64,000 bases of DNA, taken from the NCBI GenBank assembly GCA_016706845.1, contig JADJIV010000013.1, positions 1 to 64,000 of the forward strand, given 5' to 3'. The DNA is from PNOJ01 sp016706845. GTDB taxonomy: Bacteria; Krumholzibacteriota; Krumholzibacteriia; LZORAL124-64-63. The position numbers and the translations under genes are program-made. The notes beneath the pieces are model-generated. The model made no database searches. It was given only the letters and a program-made list of their open reading frames with translations, and was not told where the DNA came from. Below, one piece after another: positions 37,644 through 45,914 of this stretch (positions are counted from its first letter, which is position 1; every line of letters begins with the position of its first letter).

Positions 37644-39545
37644 TCAGGCCCGGAACTGGAGGTCGTGCAGCTGGCGGTAGGGGCCGCCGCGGGCGAGCAG
37701 CTCCGCGTGGGTGCCCGTCTGGACGATGCGCCCGGCCTGGAGCACGCAGATGCGGTCGGCGTTCTGGATGGTGCTGAGGCGGTGGGCGATGACGATGGTC
37801 GTGCGGTTGCGCACCAGGCGGTCGATGGCCTGCTGGACCAGCAGCTCGCTCTCGGTGTCCAGGGCGCTGGTCGCCTCGTCGAGGATCAGGATCGGCGGGT
37901 TCTTCAGGATGGCGCGGGCGATCGACAGGCGCTGGCGCTGCCCGCCGGAGAGCTTCAGGCCCCGGTCGCCGATGACCGTGTCGAAGCCCCGGGGCAGCTG
38001 CTGGATGAACTCCAGGGCGTTGGCCGCGCGGGCCGCCGCCTCGACCTCCTCCTGCCGCGCCGAAGCCATGCCGTAGGCGATGTTGTTGCGCACGGTGTCG
38101 TTGAACAGGATGACTTCCTGCGTCACCAGACCCATGGCGCCCCGCAGCGAGGCCAGGGTCACGTCGCGCACGTCGTGGCCGTCGACCAGCACGGCGCCCG
38201 CGGTGGGCTCGTAGAACCGCGGGATCAGGTCGATCAGCGTCGACTTGCCGGCGCCGCTGGGGCCGACCAGGGCCACCACCTCCCCCGGCCGCACGTGCAG
38301 GTCCACGCCGCGCAGGACCTCGTCGCCGGTCTCGTAGCGGAAACGCACCCCGCGCAGCTCCACCTCGCCGCGCACCGCGCCCAGCACGAGCGCGTCCGGC
38401 TTCTCGACCACCGTCTGGGGCTCGTCCAGGATCGCGAACACGCGCTCGGCGGCCGCGATGCCCTCCTGGACCGCGTTGTTGACCTGGCTGAGCGCCTTGA
38501 TGGGCTTGCCGAGCGAGAAGATGCAGAACAGGAACAGCATGAACAGCTGCGGCGGCAGCTCGCCGCCGGACAGGACCTGCCGGCCGCCGTACCACAGGAT
38601 GAACAGGCCGACCAGGACCGAGAGCTGCTCGGTCAGGGGCGAGGAGATCTGCTGCGCGCGGGCGATCTTGAACAGGTCGCGGAACAGCATCTGCGACTCG
38701 GCCCGGAAACGGGCGTTCTCGGCCGGCTCGTTGGTGAAGGCCTTGACGACCCGGATGCCCGCGATGGTCTCCTGCAGGCGCGAGGTCAGCACGGCCATCT
38801 TCTCCTGCTGGCGCCGGCTGTAGCGCCGCAGGGTCTTGCCGATGCGCACGATGATCGCGAGGCTCAGGGGCAGCAGGATCAGGGCCACCAGGGTCAGCTT
38901 CCAGCTCAGCAACACGGCCAGGCCCAGGTACACCACGACCAGCAGCGGGTCGCGGGCCGTGTTGGTGAAGCTGACGTTGACGCTGCGGTTGACGACCAGG
39001 ACGTCGTTGGTGGCGCGGCTGATGAGTTCGCCGGCCCGGTGCCGGTGGTAGAAGGCCAGCGGCAGCTCGGTGAAGCGCTCGTAGAGCCGGTTGCGCAGGT
39101 CGCGGATCAGGCTGAGCTGGACGTAGTCGGTGAACACGGCCTGCAGGTAGCCGGCCACGTTCTTCAGCAGCATCAGGAAGAAGAAGACCACCACGATGCG
39201 CCACAGGGATTCGGCCTTGGTGCCGTGCAGCAGCCAGCCGTTCAGCGCCCCCTGCAGGCTGTCGCGCAGGCCGGTCATGGAGAAGGAGTCCTGCAGCTGC
39301 CGCACCCGGCTGCCGACGTCGGCGGCCGCGGCGGCGAGGGTGTCGGCGGGCGCGACGGTCGCCGCCGGCGGCGCCGCGGCGACGAAGGTGGCGTTCTCCG
39401 GGGCGAACAGGGCGTCCAGGAAGGGGGCGAGCATGACGACGCTCAGGCCGCTCAACAACGAGAAGACGGCCATGAAGGTCATCGACACCAGGACCTGGGG
39501 CAGGTACGGGCGCACGAGTCGCAGCACGCGCAGGTAGGTCCGCAT
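37644..39545 (-). CDS. ABC exporter, fused permease and ATPase (MsbA-like)
   Basis: 633 residues. The N-terminal six-helix domain is about residues 1-320, including IVVVFFFLMLLKNVAGYLQA and the LPLAFYHRHRAGELISR coupling region. The ATPase domain has Walker A ALVGPSGAGKSTLIDLIPRF, Q-loop GLVTQEVILF, signature LSGGQRQRLSIARA, Walker B ILILDEATSALD and the switch VIAHRLSTIQ. It resembles lipid A flippase MsbA and type IV exporters for lipids or drugs; the substrate is not certain. ATG 39543-39545 gives the family N-terminus; a longer frame would run into the divergent promoter region. Confidence 0.87.
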   Translation of the reverse strand: MRTYLRVLRLVRPYLPQVLVSMTFMAVFSLLSGLSVVMLAPFLDALFAPENATFVAAAPPAATVAPADTLAAAAADVGSRVRQLQDSFSMTGLRDSLQGALNGWLLHGTKAESLWRIVVVFFFLMLLKNVAGYLQAVFTDYVQLSLIRDLRNRLYERFTELPLAFYHRHRAGELISRATNDVLVVNRSVNVSFTNTARDPLLVVVYLGLAVLLSWKLTLVALILLPLSLAIIVRIGKTLRRYSRRQQEKMAVLTSRLQETIAGIRVVKAFTNEPAENARFRAESQMLFRDLFKIARAQQISSPLTEQLSVLVGLFILWYGGRQVLSGGELPPQLFMLFLFCIFSLGKPIKALSQVNNAVQEGIAAAERVFAILDEPQTVVEKPDALVLGAVRGEVELRGVRFRYETGDEVLRGVDLHVRPGEVVALVGPSGAGKSTLIDLIPRFYEPTAGAVLVDGHDVRDVTLASLRGAMGLVTQEVILFNDTVRNNIAYGMASARQEEVEAAARAANALEFIQQLPRGFDTVIGDRGLKLSGGQRQRLSIARAILKNPPILILDEATSALDTESELLVQQAIDRLVRNRTTIVIAHRLSTIQNADRICVLQAGRIVQTGTHAELLARGGPYRQLHDLQFRA

Positions 39546-39588
39546 GCGGTCTACAGTAATCGCTCGCCACCCGCCGTCAATCGCGGAC

Positions 39589-39618
39589 TTGGCGCGCCGG
39601 GCGCGGCCGTGGTACGTT
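39589..39618 (+). promoter_or_regulatory. Possible promoter of the exonuclease gene
   Basis: TTGGCG (39589-39594), 18 bases, TACGTT (39613-39618), 28 bases before the chosen GTG. Weak match. Confidence 0.3.
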
Positions 39619-39646
39619 GGCGGCCGCCGCACACCGGGACCCGGGG

Positions 39647-40237
39647 GTGACCTTGCGCTATTCCGCCGACATCGTCGTGATCGACCTCGAGGCCACCTGC
39701 CCCGAATCCGACGAGGGCGACAACACCGTCGCGCGCAGCAACATCATCGAGATCGGCGCCGTCCGCCTGGACCGCCGCAGCCTCGAGACCGTCGACGTCT
39801 TCAGCGAGCTGGTCCGGCCCCGGGAGTACCCGGTCACCCCCTTCATCACGCGCCTGACCTCGATCACGCCGGAGATGGTCGCCGGCTGCCCGGATTTCGC
39901 CGTCGTCGGCCAGCGCTTCCTGGACTGGTACGGCCCGCGCAACCGCTCGATGATCGCCGCCTTCGGCGTCTACTACGACATCCCGCTGCTGCGGCGGGAG
40001 TGCGACGCCTGCGGCCTGGACTACCGCACGCACATCGCCGGCGGCGCCTTCGACATCCGGGCCGTGGCGACGGTCTGGCTGGCCGCGAACCACCACCGCA
40101 CCAGCGGCCAGACGCTCGAGTCCGTCCTGGAGAAGATGGGCCTCGCCGGGCGGTTCGAGCTGCACCGGGCCGTCGACGACGCGCGGGCGGCGGCCGCCGT
40201 CCTGCAGACCTACCACCTGGGGCACCCCTGCGACTGA
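39647..40237 (+). CDS. DEDDh-type 3'-5' exonuclease
   Basis: 196 residues of the DnaQ/ERI-1-like exonuclease fold. Acidic motifs are VIDLEATCPE (D and E of motif I), AAFGVYYDIPLL (motif II Asp region) and HRAVDDARAAAAV (HxAxxDA, motif III), as in RNase T-like or KapD-like enzymes. It degrades RNA or DNA from the 3' end; the substrate is not defined. GTG 39647 is the preferred start; a TTG 30 bases earlier is in frame. It lies 101 bases from the divergent ABC exporter. Confidence 0.82.
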   Translation: MTLRYSADIVVIDLEATCPESDEGDNTVARSNIIEIGAVRLDRRSLETVDVFSELVRPREYPVTPFITRLTSITPEMVAGCPDFAVVGQRFLDWYGPRNRSMIAAFGVYYDIPLLRRECDACGLDYRTHIAGGAFDIRAVATVWLAANHHRTSGQTLESVLEKMGLAGRFELHRAVDDARAAAAVLQTYHLGHPCD

Positions 40238-40358
40238 GCGGCCGCGCCGCGGGCCGAATTCCCTTGCCGTGGCCCCGGACGGCTGGCAAATTTCCAGCGA
40301 CCCCGCCCGCCCCGGGACGCGCCGCGCCCCGCCGGAACCGCCCCGAGAGGAGACCAGC

Positions 40359-42707
40359 GTGTCCAAGGTCGACCAACTCTTCCAGGCCCAGCAGCCCCAT
40401 TTCCAGCACTGGGAGCTGATCAAGGACGTCATCGACCAGCAGATCGACCTCATGCTGAACTACCGCCAGAGCGGCCACCCGGGGGGCAGCCGGTCGAAGG
40501 TCCACATGTTCGTCAGCCTGCTGCTCGGCGGCGCCATGCGCTGGGACCTGCGCAACCCCGGCAAGCGGTTCGGCGACCGGTTCATCCTGGTGGCCGGCCA
40601 CACCGCGCCGCTGGTCTACGGCACGCTGGCTGTCTTCAACGAGGCCCTGCGCGAGATGCACCGCCGCACCGGCGACCCGAAGTACCTCGTGCCCGGCGCG
40701 CCGGCCCGCCAGCTCACCTGGGAAAGCCTGCTGGATTTCCGTCACCGCGGCGGCCTGCCGGGCCACGTCGAGATGGCCGGCAACAACCTGTTCGTGAAGT
40801 TCAACACGGGCCCGAGCGGGCACGGCGGCCCGGTGATGTGCGGCGAGGCCCTGGCCCTCAAGCGCGCCGGCGCCGACGGGGTCAAGGTCTTCGGCATCGA
40901 GGGCGAGGGCGGCCTGACCGCCGGCTGCTGGCACGAGATGAAGAACACCGGCTACGGCCTGGGCCTGGACAACATGTTCCTGCTGGTGGACTGGAACGAC
41001 TACGGCATCGACGACCAGAAGATCTCGTCGGTGGTCCACGGCTCCCCGCAGGACTGGTTCGCCCCCTACGGCTGGCACACCCACGAGGCCCCCGACGGCA
41101 GCGACTGGACCGACGTCACGCGCGCCATCCTGGAGATGGTCGAGGGCGACAACCCGCGCCACCGGCCGGGCCTGGCCTGGGGCCGGACCCGCAAGGGCCG
41201 CGGCTACCACAAGTTCGACAACAAGAGCCACGGCTCGCCGCACGCCCTCAACAGCGACCTGTTCTGGCAGTGCCGCGCCGATTTCACGCAGAAGTACGGC
41301 ACGGCCTGGGCCGGCCAGGGCCAGCCGGCGCCCAAGGACAAGGCCGCCCTGCGCGAGCAGTTCGCGGCGAACCTGAACGTCGCCCTCGACGCGCTGCGGC
41401 ACAACGACGCCGCCGTGGCCTACCTCGCCGACCGTCTCGTCGAGCTGGGCGACAGCGTGCCCGCGGAGCTCGCGAGCTTCCGGATCCCCGTGGCGAAGAA
41501 CCCGCTGCGGGACCCGGCCCTGTTCGACCACACGCAGTACCCCGCGGGCATGTGGGCCAAGCCCGGCGAGAAGCAGCCCAACCGCGCCGCCCTCGCGCGC
41601 TGGGGCAGCTGGATCAACGCCACCTGCCGCGAGAAGTACGGCCGGCCGCTGTTCCTGGCCTGCTCGGCGGACCTGGCCGGCTCGACCAACATCTCGGGCT
41701 TCGGCGAGAGCTACGACGACAAGGCCAACTACGGCTGGTACGAGCGCGAGTCGGCTCCCGAAGGCGTGGTCATGCCCCAGGAGATCACCGAGTTCCAGAA
41801 CTCGAGCCTGTGCGTGGGCGCCGCCAGCGTCAACTTCAGCGACCGGCCCGAGGAGGAGTTCAACGGCTTCTACACCGCCTGCTCCACCTACGGCGCGTTC
41901 AGCTACCTGAAGTACGGCGCCATGCGCCTCTACAGCCAGCTGGCGGCGGACTGCGAGCTGAAGACCGGCAAGACGATCTGGATCGCCGGCCACAGCGGGC
42001 CCGAGACGGCCGAGGACTCGCGGACCCACTTCGGCGTCTTCTCGCCCGGCGTGACCCAGCTGTTCCCCGACGGTCACGTCATCGACCTGCACCCCTACGA
42101 GTACAACGAGGTGCCGGTGCTGCTGGCCGCCGCGCTGCGCACCGACGCGCCGATCATCGCGCTGCACCTCACCCGGCCCGCCATCGAGATCTTCGACCGC
42201 GCGGCGCTGGGGCTGGCCTCCCACCTCGAGGCGGCGCGCGGCGCCTACATCCTGCGCGACTACCGGGACGGCGCGCCCCGGCAGGGCTGCCTCTTCGTGC
42301 AGGGCACGATGTCGACCTACAACCTCATCCGCGCCCTGCCCGCGATCGACGCGGCCGGCGTGAACGTCAAGCTCGTGGCCGTGCCCTGCCCCCAGCTGTT
42401 CGCGCTGCAGGACGAGGCCTACCGCGAGCGCACGATCACCGGGGCCGACCGGCTCAACAGCACCTTCGTCACCAATCGGGCCAAGCGCCTGATGCACGAC
42501 TGGGACTTCAACCCCCACGCCCGCCTCTACGCGATGTGCAGCGACTGGGACGACGCGTGGCGCGTGGGCGGCGCCCTGGACGACGTCTGCGAGGACGCGA
42601 AGATCGACACGGCGAGCCTGGCCGCGGGCGTGATCCGCTTCGCGCGGGACCACGAAGCGCGGATGGCGGAGCTGAAGCGCATGCTCGGCGAGGCCGCCGG
42701 CGCCTGA
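40359..42707 (+). CDS. Transketolase-like enzyme of a divergent long subclass
   Basis: 782 residues. The TPP-binding region is FGIEGEGGLTAGCWHEMKN with LLVDWNDYGID (GDGE-like motif in variant form), preceded by QSGHPGGSRSKVH and GHTAPLVYGTL. The pyrimidine half has the EITEFQ segment (catalytic Glu region) and a loop IAGHSGPETAEDSRTHFGV in place of the usual HDSIGLGEDGPTHQ. It is about 100 residues longer than E. coli TktA, and the pattern is not that of phosphoketolase. Expected role is two-carbon transfer in the pentose phosphate pathway. The GTG start at 40359-40361 follows GAGAGGAG. A strong terminator follows. Confidence 0.8.
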   Translation: MSKVDQLFQAQQPHFQHWELIKDVIDQQIDLMLNYRQSGHPGGSRSKVHMFVSLLLGGAMRWDLRNPGKRFGDRFILVAGHTAPLVYGTLAVFNEALREMHRRTGDPKYLVPGAPARQLTWESLLDFRHRGGLPGHVEMAGNNLFVKFNTGPSGHGGPVMCGEALALKRAGADGVKVFGIEGEGGLTAGCWHEMKNTGYGLGLDNMFLLVDWNDYGIDDQKISSVVHGSPQDWFAPYGWHTHEAPDGSDWTDVTRAILEMVEGDNPRHRPGLAWGRTRKGRGYHKFDNKSHGSPHALNSDLFWQCRADFTQKYGTAWAGQGQPAPKDKAALREQFAANLNVALDALRHNDAAVAYLADRLVELGDSVPAELASFRIPVAKNPLRDPALFDHTQYPAGMWAKPGEKQPNRAALARWGSWINATCREKYGRPLFLACSADLAGSTNISGFGESYDDKANYGWYERESAPEGVVMPQEITEFQNSSLCVGAASVNFSDRPEEEFNGFYTACSTYGAFSYLKYGAMRLYSQLAADCELKTGKTIWIAGHSGPETAEDSRTHFGVFSPGVTQLFPDGHVIDLHPYEYNEVPVLLAAALRTDAPIIALHLTRPAIEIFDRAALGLASHLEAARGAYILRDYRDGAPRQGCLFVQGTMSTYNLIRALPAIDAAGVNVKLVAVPCPQLFALQDEAYRERTITGADRLNSTFVTNRAKRLMHDWDFNPHARLYAMCSDWDDAWRVGGALDDVCEDAKIDTASLAAGVIRFARDHEARMAELKRMLGEAAGA

Positions 42708-42727
42708 GCGGGGCGCCGCGGACGTAC

Positions 42728-42765
42728 GAGGGCGGGTCCCGCAGGACCCGCCCTCTTCATTTTTT
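42728..42765 (+). terminator. Rho-independent terminator of the transketolase gene
   Basis: A 12-bp perfect stem, GAGGGCGGGTCC (42728-42739) with GGACCCGCCCTC (42744-42755), loop CGCA, followed by TTCATTTTTT. Confidence 0.9.
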
Positions 42766-42858
42766 CACATCGGACCGGACGCCCGGAGGTGGCGGTCCGC
42801 CCGCCCGCCGCTAGATTGGGGGCGAATGAACGAGCACATCCACTTCAAGGAGTCCGCC

Positions 42859-43359
42859 ATGGCCGAGTTCAAGCTGAAGGGCAACACCTTCAACACCGTC
42901 GGTTCGCTGCCGGCCGTCGGGTCGACCGCCCCGTCTTTCACGCTGACCAAGACCGACCTCTCGGAGGTCACCCTGGACGACCTGCGTGGCAAGCGCATCG
43001 TCCTGAACGTCTTCCCGAGCATCGACACCGACGTCTGCGCCGCGAGCGTCCGCCGCTTCAACGCCGAGGCGGGCAAGCTCGCCAACACCGTCGTGCTGTG
43101 CGCCTCGATGGATCTGCCGTTCGCCCACAAGCGCTTCTGCGGCGCCGAGGGTCTCGAGGCCGTCGTCTCGGTGTCCGACTTCCGCCACGGCGGCTTCGGC
43201 CGCGCCTACGGCGTGCGCATCGCCGACGGCCCGCTGGCCGGACTGCTGGCCCGCTCGGTCCTGGTGATCGACGCCGCCGGCAAGGTCGTCCACAGCCAGC
43301 TCTGCCCCGAGACCACCGCGGAGCCCGACTACGCGGCCGTCCTGAAGTCCCTGAAGTAG
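42859..43359 (+). CDS. tpx: Thiol peroxidase (Tpx, atypical 2-Cys peroxiredoxin)
   Basis: 166 residues. Reduces peroxides with electrons from thioredoxin. The peroxidatic Cys60 is in FPSIDTDVCAAS and the resolving Cys94 in HKRFCGAEG; FRHGGFGRAYGVRIADGPLAG and TTEPDY-like C-terminal sequence (TTAEPDYAAVLKSL) match Tpx. ATG 42859-42861 follows AAGGAG; the ATG 33 bases earlier gives an atypical extension. Monocistronic, with a terminator on each side. Confidence 0.94.
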   Translation: MAEFKLKGNTFNTVGSLPAVGSTAPSFTLTKTDLSEVTLDDLRGKRIVLNVFPSIDTDVCAASVRRFNAEAGKLANTVVLCASMDLPFAHKRFCGAEGLEAVVSVSDFRHGGFGRAYGVRIADGPLAGLLARSVLVIDAAGKVVHSQLCPETTAEPDYAAVLKSLK

Positions 43360-43382
43360 GCGGCCGTCGCCGCCGCACGCGA

Positions 43383-43414
43383 AAGCCCCCGTCCCTGAGG
43401 ACGGGGGCTTCTTC
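43383..43414. terminator. Bidirectional terminator between tpx and the glycogen-binding gene
   Basis: AAGCCCCCGTCC (43383-43394) pairs with GGACGGGGGCTT (43399-43410), loop CTGA, followed by CTTCC; on the other strand the stem is followed by TTCGCG. Confidence 0.85.
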
Positions 43415-43446
43415 CGTTCATCGGGCGCCGGTCGGGCGGGCGGGGA

Positions 43447-43756
43447 TCAGACTTCGACGACCGAGTTCTCGACGTCGCCGACCGGGGCCGGCTCGTAGCG
43501 GTGGGCTTCCCAGTCGTTCTCCCAGGTCTTGCCGTCGATGAGGTAGCGGAAGCGGTACGAACGGCCCGTCTCCAGGTCCAGAGCGACCTTGAAAGCCCCG
43601 TCCTTCAGACGGGCCATGGGGCAGTTCGTGGTGCTCCCAGTCGTTGAAATCGCCGACCAGGTGCACGGACTCGGCGGCGGGTGCAGCCTCGGCGGGCAGA
43701 CGGAACGTCACCTTGCCAATGGGGCGGGACTTCAGGTAACGGATTTCGAGGCTCAT
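43447..43756 (-). CDS. Glycogen-binding (CBM48/AMPK-beta-like) domain protein (frameshifted)
   Basis: About 103 residues consisting of one early-set domain: VTFRLPAEAAPAAESVHLVG, DFNDWE, then in the next frame MARLKDGAFKVALDLETG, YRFRYLIDGKTWENDWEAH and a C-terminal VGDVENSVVEV. This is the isoamylase N-terminal/AMPK glycogen-binding fold. It probably binds alpha-glucans or serves as a small subunit; it has no catalytic domain. The frame changes at a G/C run near 43618-43621. ATG 43754-43756 follows AAGGAGGG. A promoter match with extended -10 lies upstream. Confidence 0.8.
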
Positions 43757-43808
43757 GTTTCCCTCCTTGTGCAGAGCCGTCGCGCCGTCGGCGGTGCGAC
43801 GCCGCATG

Positions 43809-43835
43809 GATATACCAATTTTCGACCGGCGTCAA
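43809..43835 (-). promoter_or_regulatory. Likely promoter of the glycogen-binding gene
   Basis: Minus strand reads TTGACG (43830-43835), 15 bases, then TTGGTATATC with an extended -10 (TATATC at 43809-43814). The spacing is short, so the extended -10 probably matters. Confidence 0.45.
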
Positions 43836-44013
43836 ATGTGAATTCCGTGAAGACCCGCGCGCGGGGTGCGGATCTTGCTGGCAGCGGCGGCAAGTCCGAG
43901 GATCCTGTGACGGGTCCCCGCCCTCGCGAGGGCGCCGGAGTTCGTGCAATCTGGGGCCGGGGCCAGCCGGGTCCTGCTGAGTTCGGGGCGCCCCCGTCGG
44001 ATGGAGCCGAGCC

Positions 44014-45246
44014 ATGAACCAGTCACGCTGCGCGGCGCTGCCGGTCGCCCTCTTCCTGACGATCGCGGTCTGCGCGGCGTGCGCTGCGGCGCCGGCGCCC
44101 GGCCTGCAGGGGACCATGCAGCTGGTCGAGAGCGTACCCGCCGAGACCGTCCTGGACCAGCCGGACCTGCCCGAGGCCCGCGACGTCTGGCCCGCGATGA
44201 TCGCTGCGGCGCGCAGCACGCTGGACATCGAAGTCTTCTACATCAGCGCCGACCCCGCGCGGGACGACGCCCTGGACGCCGTCCTGGCGGAGGTATCCGC
44301 GGCGTCCGCCCGCGGCGTGCGCGTGCGCCTGCTCGCCGACCGCGGCTTCCACAAGACCTACCCCGAGTGGATCGACGCCATCGGGCGGCTGGCCGGCGCC
44401 GAAGTGCGCCTGATCGACGCGCGCCGCCTGTGGGGCGGCGTGCAGCACGCCAAGTTCTTCGTGGTGGACGACCGCGCCTGCTTCGTCGGCAGCCAGAACT
44501 GGGACTACCGGGCCCTGGAGCACATCCACGAGCTGGGCGCGCGCTTCGCCTCGGAAGCGGTCGCGGCGGCCGTCGGCGCCGTCTTCGCGCACGACTGGGC
44601 CCTGGCCGGCGGCGAGACGCCGCCGACGGACGCCCGCGGCGGCCGGCCCCTGGACCCTGGCGGCGGCAGGCGGCGCGGCCGCGACCGTCCGCTTCGCGGC
44701 CAGCCCGCCGCAGGCCCTGCCGCCGGGCGTGCCGCACGACGAGCCGCTGCTGGTCGACCTGATCGACCGTGCCGCGCACGAGGTGCGGCTGCACCTGCTG
44801 AGCTACGGCGTCACCGAGCGCGACGGGACCTACTACGCGACGCTGGACGCCGCCCTGCGCCGCGCCGCGGCGCGCGGCGTGCAGGTGAAGATCATCCTGT
44901 CGAACTGGGCCAAGCGCCCGTCGGCGCTGCCGCACATCAAGAGCCTGGCCGTGCTGGACAACGTCGAGGTGCGCTTCACGAACATCCCGCAGTGGTCCGG
45001 CGGCTTCATCCCCTTCGCCCGCGTCGAACACCCGAAGTACCTGGTCAAGGACGGCGACGAGGCGTGGCTGGGCACGGCCAACTGGGGACGCGACTACTTC
45101 CACGAGTCGCGCAACCTGAGCTTCTTCTTCGCCGCAGGGCCGGTCGCCGGGGACATGGCGCGCTGGTTCGACACGAGCTGGAACAGCCCCTACGCCGAGG
45201 TCGTGGACCCCTGCGCGGAATATGCGCCCCCGCCGCGGGCGAATGA
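44014..45246 (+). CDS. Phospholipase D-like lipoprotein (frameshifted)
   Basis: About 410 residues. The N-terminal hydrophobic stretch ends in a lipobox-like AVCAAC. Two PLD/HKD half-sites are visible: QHAKFFVVDDRACFVGSQN (about residues 147-165) and HPKYLVKDGDEAWLGTANW near the end, each with the HxK and GSxN/GTxN pattern. It resembles cardiolipin synthase-type and PLD-like envelope enzymes. One extra base in the CCCC run at about 44646 breaks the frame after DARGGRP, before WTLAAAGG. A second change in CCCCC near 45231 is needed to reach the TGA at 45244-45246; without it the frame runs on into the next gene. Confidence 0.78.
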   Translation: MNQSRCAALPVALFLTIAVCAACAAAPAPGLQGTMQLVESVPAETVLDQPDLPEARDVWPAMIAAARSTLDIEVFYISADPARDDALDAVLAEVSAASARGVRVRLLADRGFHKTYPEWIDAIGRLAGAEVRLIDARRLWGGVQHAKFFVVDDRACFVGSQNWDYRALEHIHELGARFASEAVAAAVGAVFAHDWALAGGETPPTDARGGRPLDPGGGRRRGRDRPLRGQPAAGPAAGRAARRAAAGRPDRPCRARGAAAPAELRRHRARRDLLRDAGRRPAPRRGARRAGEDHPVELGQAPVGAAAHQEPGRAGQRRGALHEHPAVVRRLHPLRPRRTPEVPGQGRRRGVAGHGQLGTRLLPRVAQPELLLRRRAGRRGHGALVRHELEQPLRRGRGPLRGICAPAAGE

Positions 45247-45255
45247 AGGAACGCG

Positions 45256-45278
45256 GACGGGGGCGAGGCGCCCCCGTC
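45256..45278 (+). terminator. Hairpin between PLD-like and isochorismatase-like genes
   Basis: GACGGGGGC (45256-45264) pairs with GCCCCCGTC (45270-45278), loop GAGGC. No T-run; it sits 15 bases ahead of the next start and could instead affect its translation. Confidence 0.5.
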
Positions 45279-45293
45279 GAGGAAGGAAGCCCG

Positions 45294-45908
45294 ATGCCGA
45301 AACCGCCGCCGCGCCTGGAGAAGCACCGCACCGCCCTGGTCGTCGTCGACGTCCAGGAGCAGTTCCGCCCCCTCATCCACGAGATGGGCCTGGTGCTGGC
45401 CAACTGCTCGCGACTGATCCGTTTCTGCGACCAGCTGGACGTCCCGGTGCTGGTCACCGAGCACTACCCGCGCGGCCTGGGCGGCACCGTCGAGGAGCTC
45501 GCCGCGCTGCCCAGGCGCTACGAGCCCATCGAGAAGATCAGTTTCTCCTGCGCCGCCGACCACAACTTCAACAGCCGGCTCAAGAGCCTGCACCGCGACC
45601 AGATCGTGCTCTGCGGGATCGAGGCCCACGTCTGCGTCTACCAGACGGCGCGTGACCTGCTCGAAGCGGGCTACCAGGTGGCGGTGGCGGCCGACGCCGT
45701 CTCGTCGCGGCAGGTGAGCAACCGCAACCTCGGCCTGGCCTACCTGCGCGACATCGGCGCCCAGGTGATGACCGCCGAGATGGTGATGTTCGAGATCCTC
45801 AAGGCGGCGCGGACCGAGGACTTCCAGGCCGTGGCCGCCATCCTCAAGGAGAACCCCCTGCCCGGCGCATCGGCGACGGCCGCAGACCGCGAGACGGTCC
45901 GGCGCTGA
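45294..45908 (+). CDS. Isochorismatase-like hydrolase (YcaC-type)
   Basis: 204 residues. Cysteine hydrolase fold: TALVVVDVQEQFRPL (Asp of the triad), EKISFSCAADHNF (Lys region) and the nucleophile in LCGIEAHVCVYQTARDL. The segment after it, AADAVSSRQVSNRNLGLAYL, is typical of the YcaC-like branch with unknown substrates. ATG 45294 follows AGGAAGG. It converges on the OmpA gene with only 6 bases between stops. Confidence 0.87.
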   Translation: MPKPPPRLEKHRTALVVVDVQEQFRPLIHEMGLVLANCSRLIRFCDQLDVPVLVTEHYPRGLGGTVEELAALPRRYEPIEKISFSCAADHNFNSRLKSLHRDQIVLCGIEAHVCVYQTARDLLEAGYQVAVAADAVSSRQVSNRNLGLAYLRDIGAQVMTAEMVMFEILKAARTEDFQAVAAILKENPLPGASATAADRETVRR

Positions 45909-45914
45909 GCCGGC

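Noticed and set aside
37644..39545. Assigning msbA firmly to the ABC exporter
   Set aside because: The motif set is generic for homodimeric exporters, and no lipid A genes are nearby.
42826..42858. Earlier ATG as the tpx start
   Set aside because: It adds 11 residues not found in Tpx proteins, while the ATG at 42859 has a proper ribosome-binding site.
43757..44013. Gene in the 257-base gap between the glycogen-binding and PLD-like genes
   Set aside because: Only short frames without start signals or family motifs; it holds the divergent promoter region.
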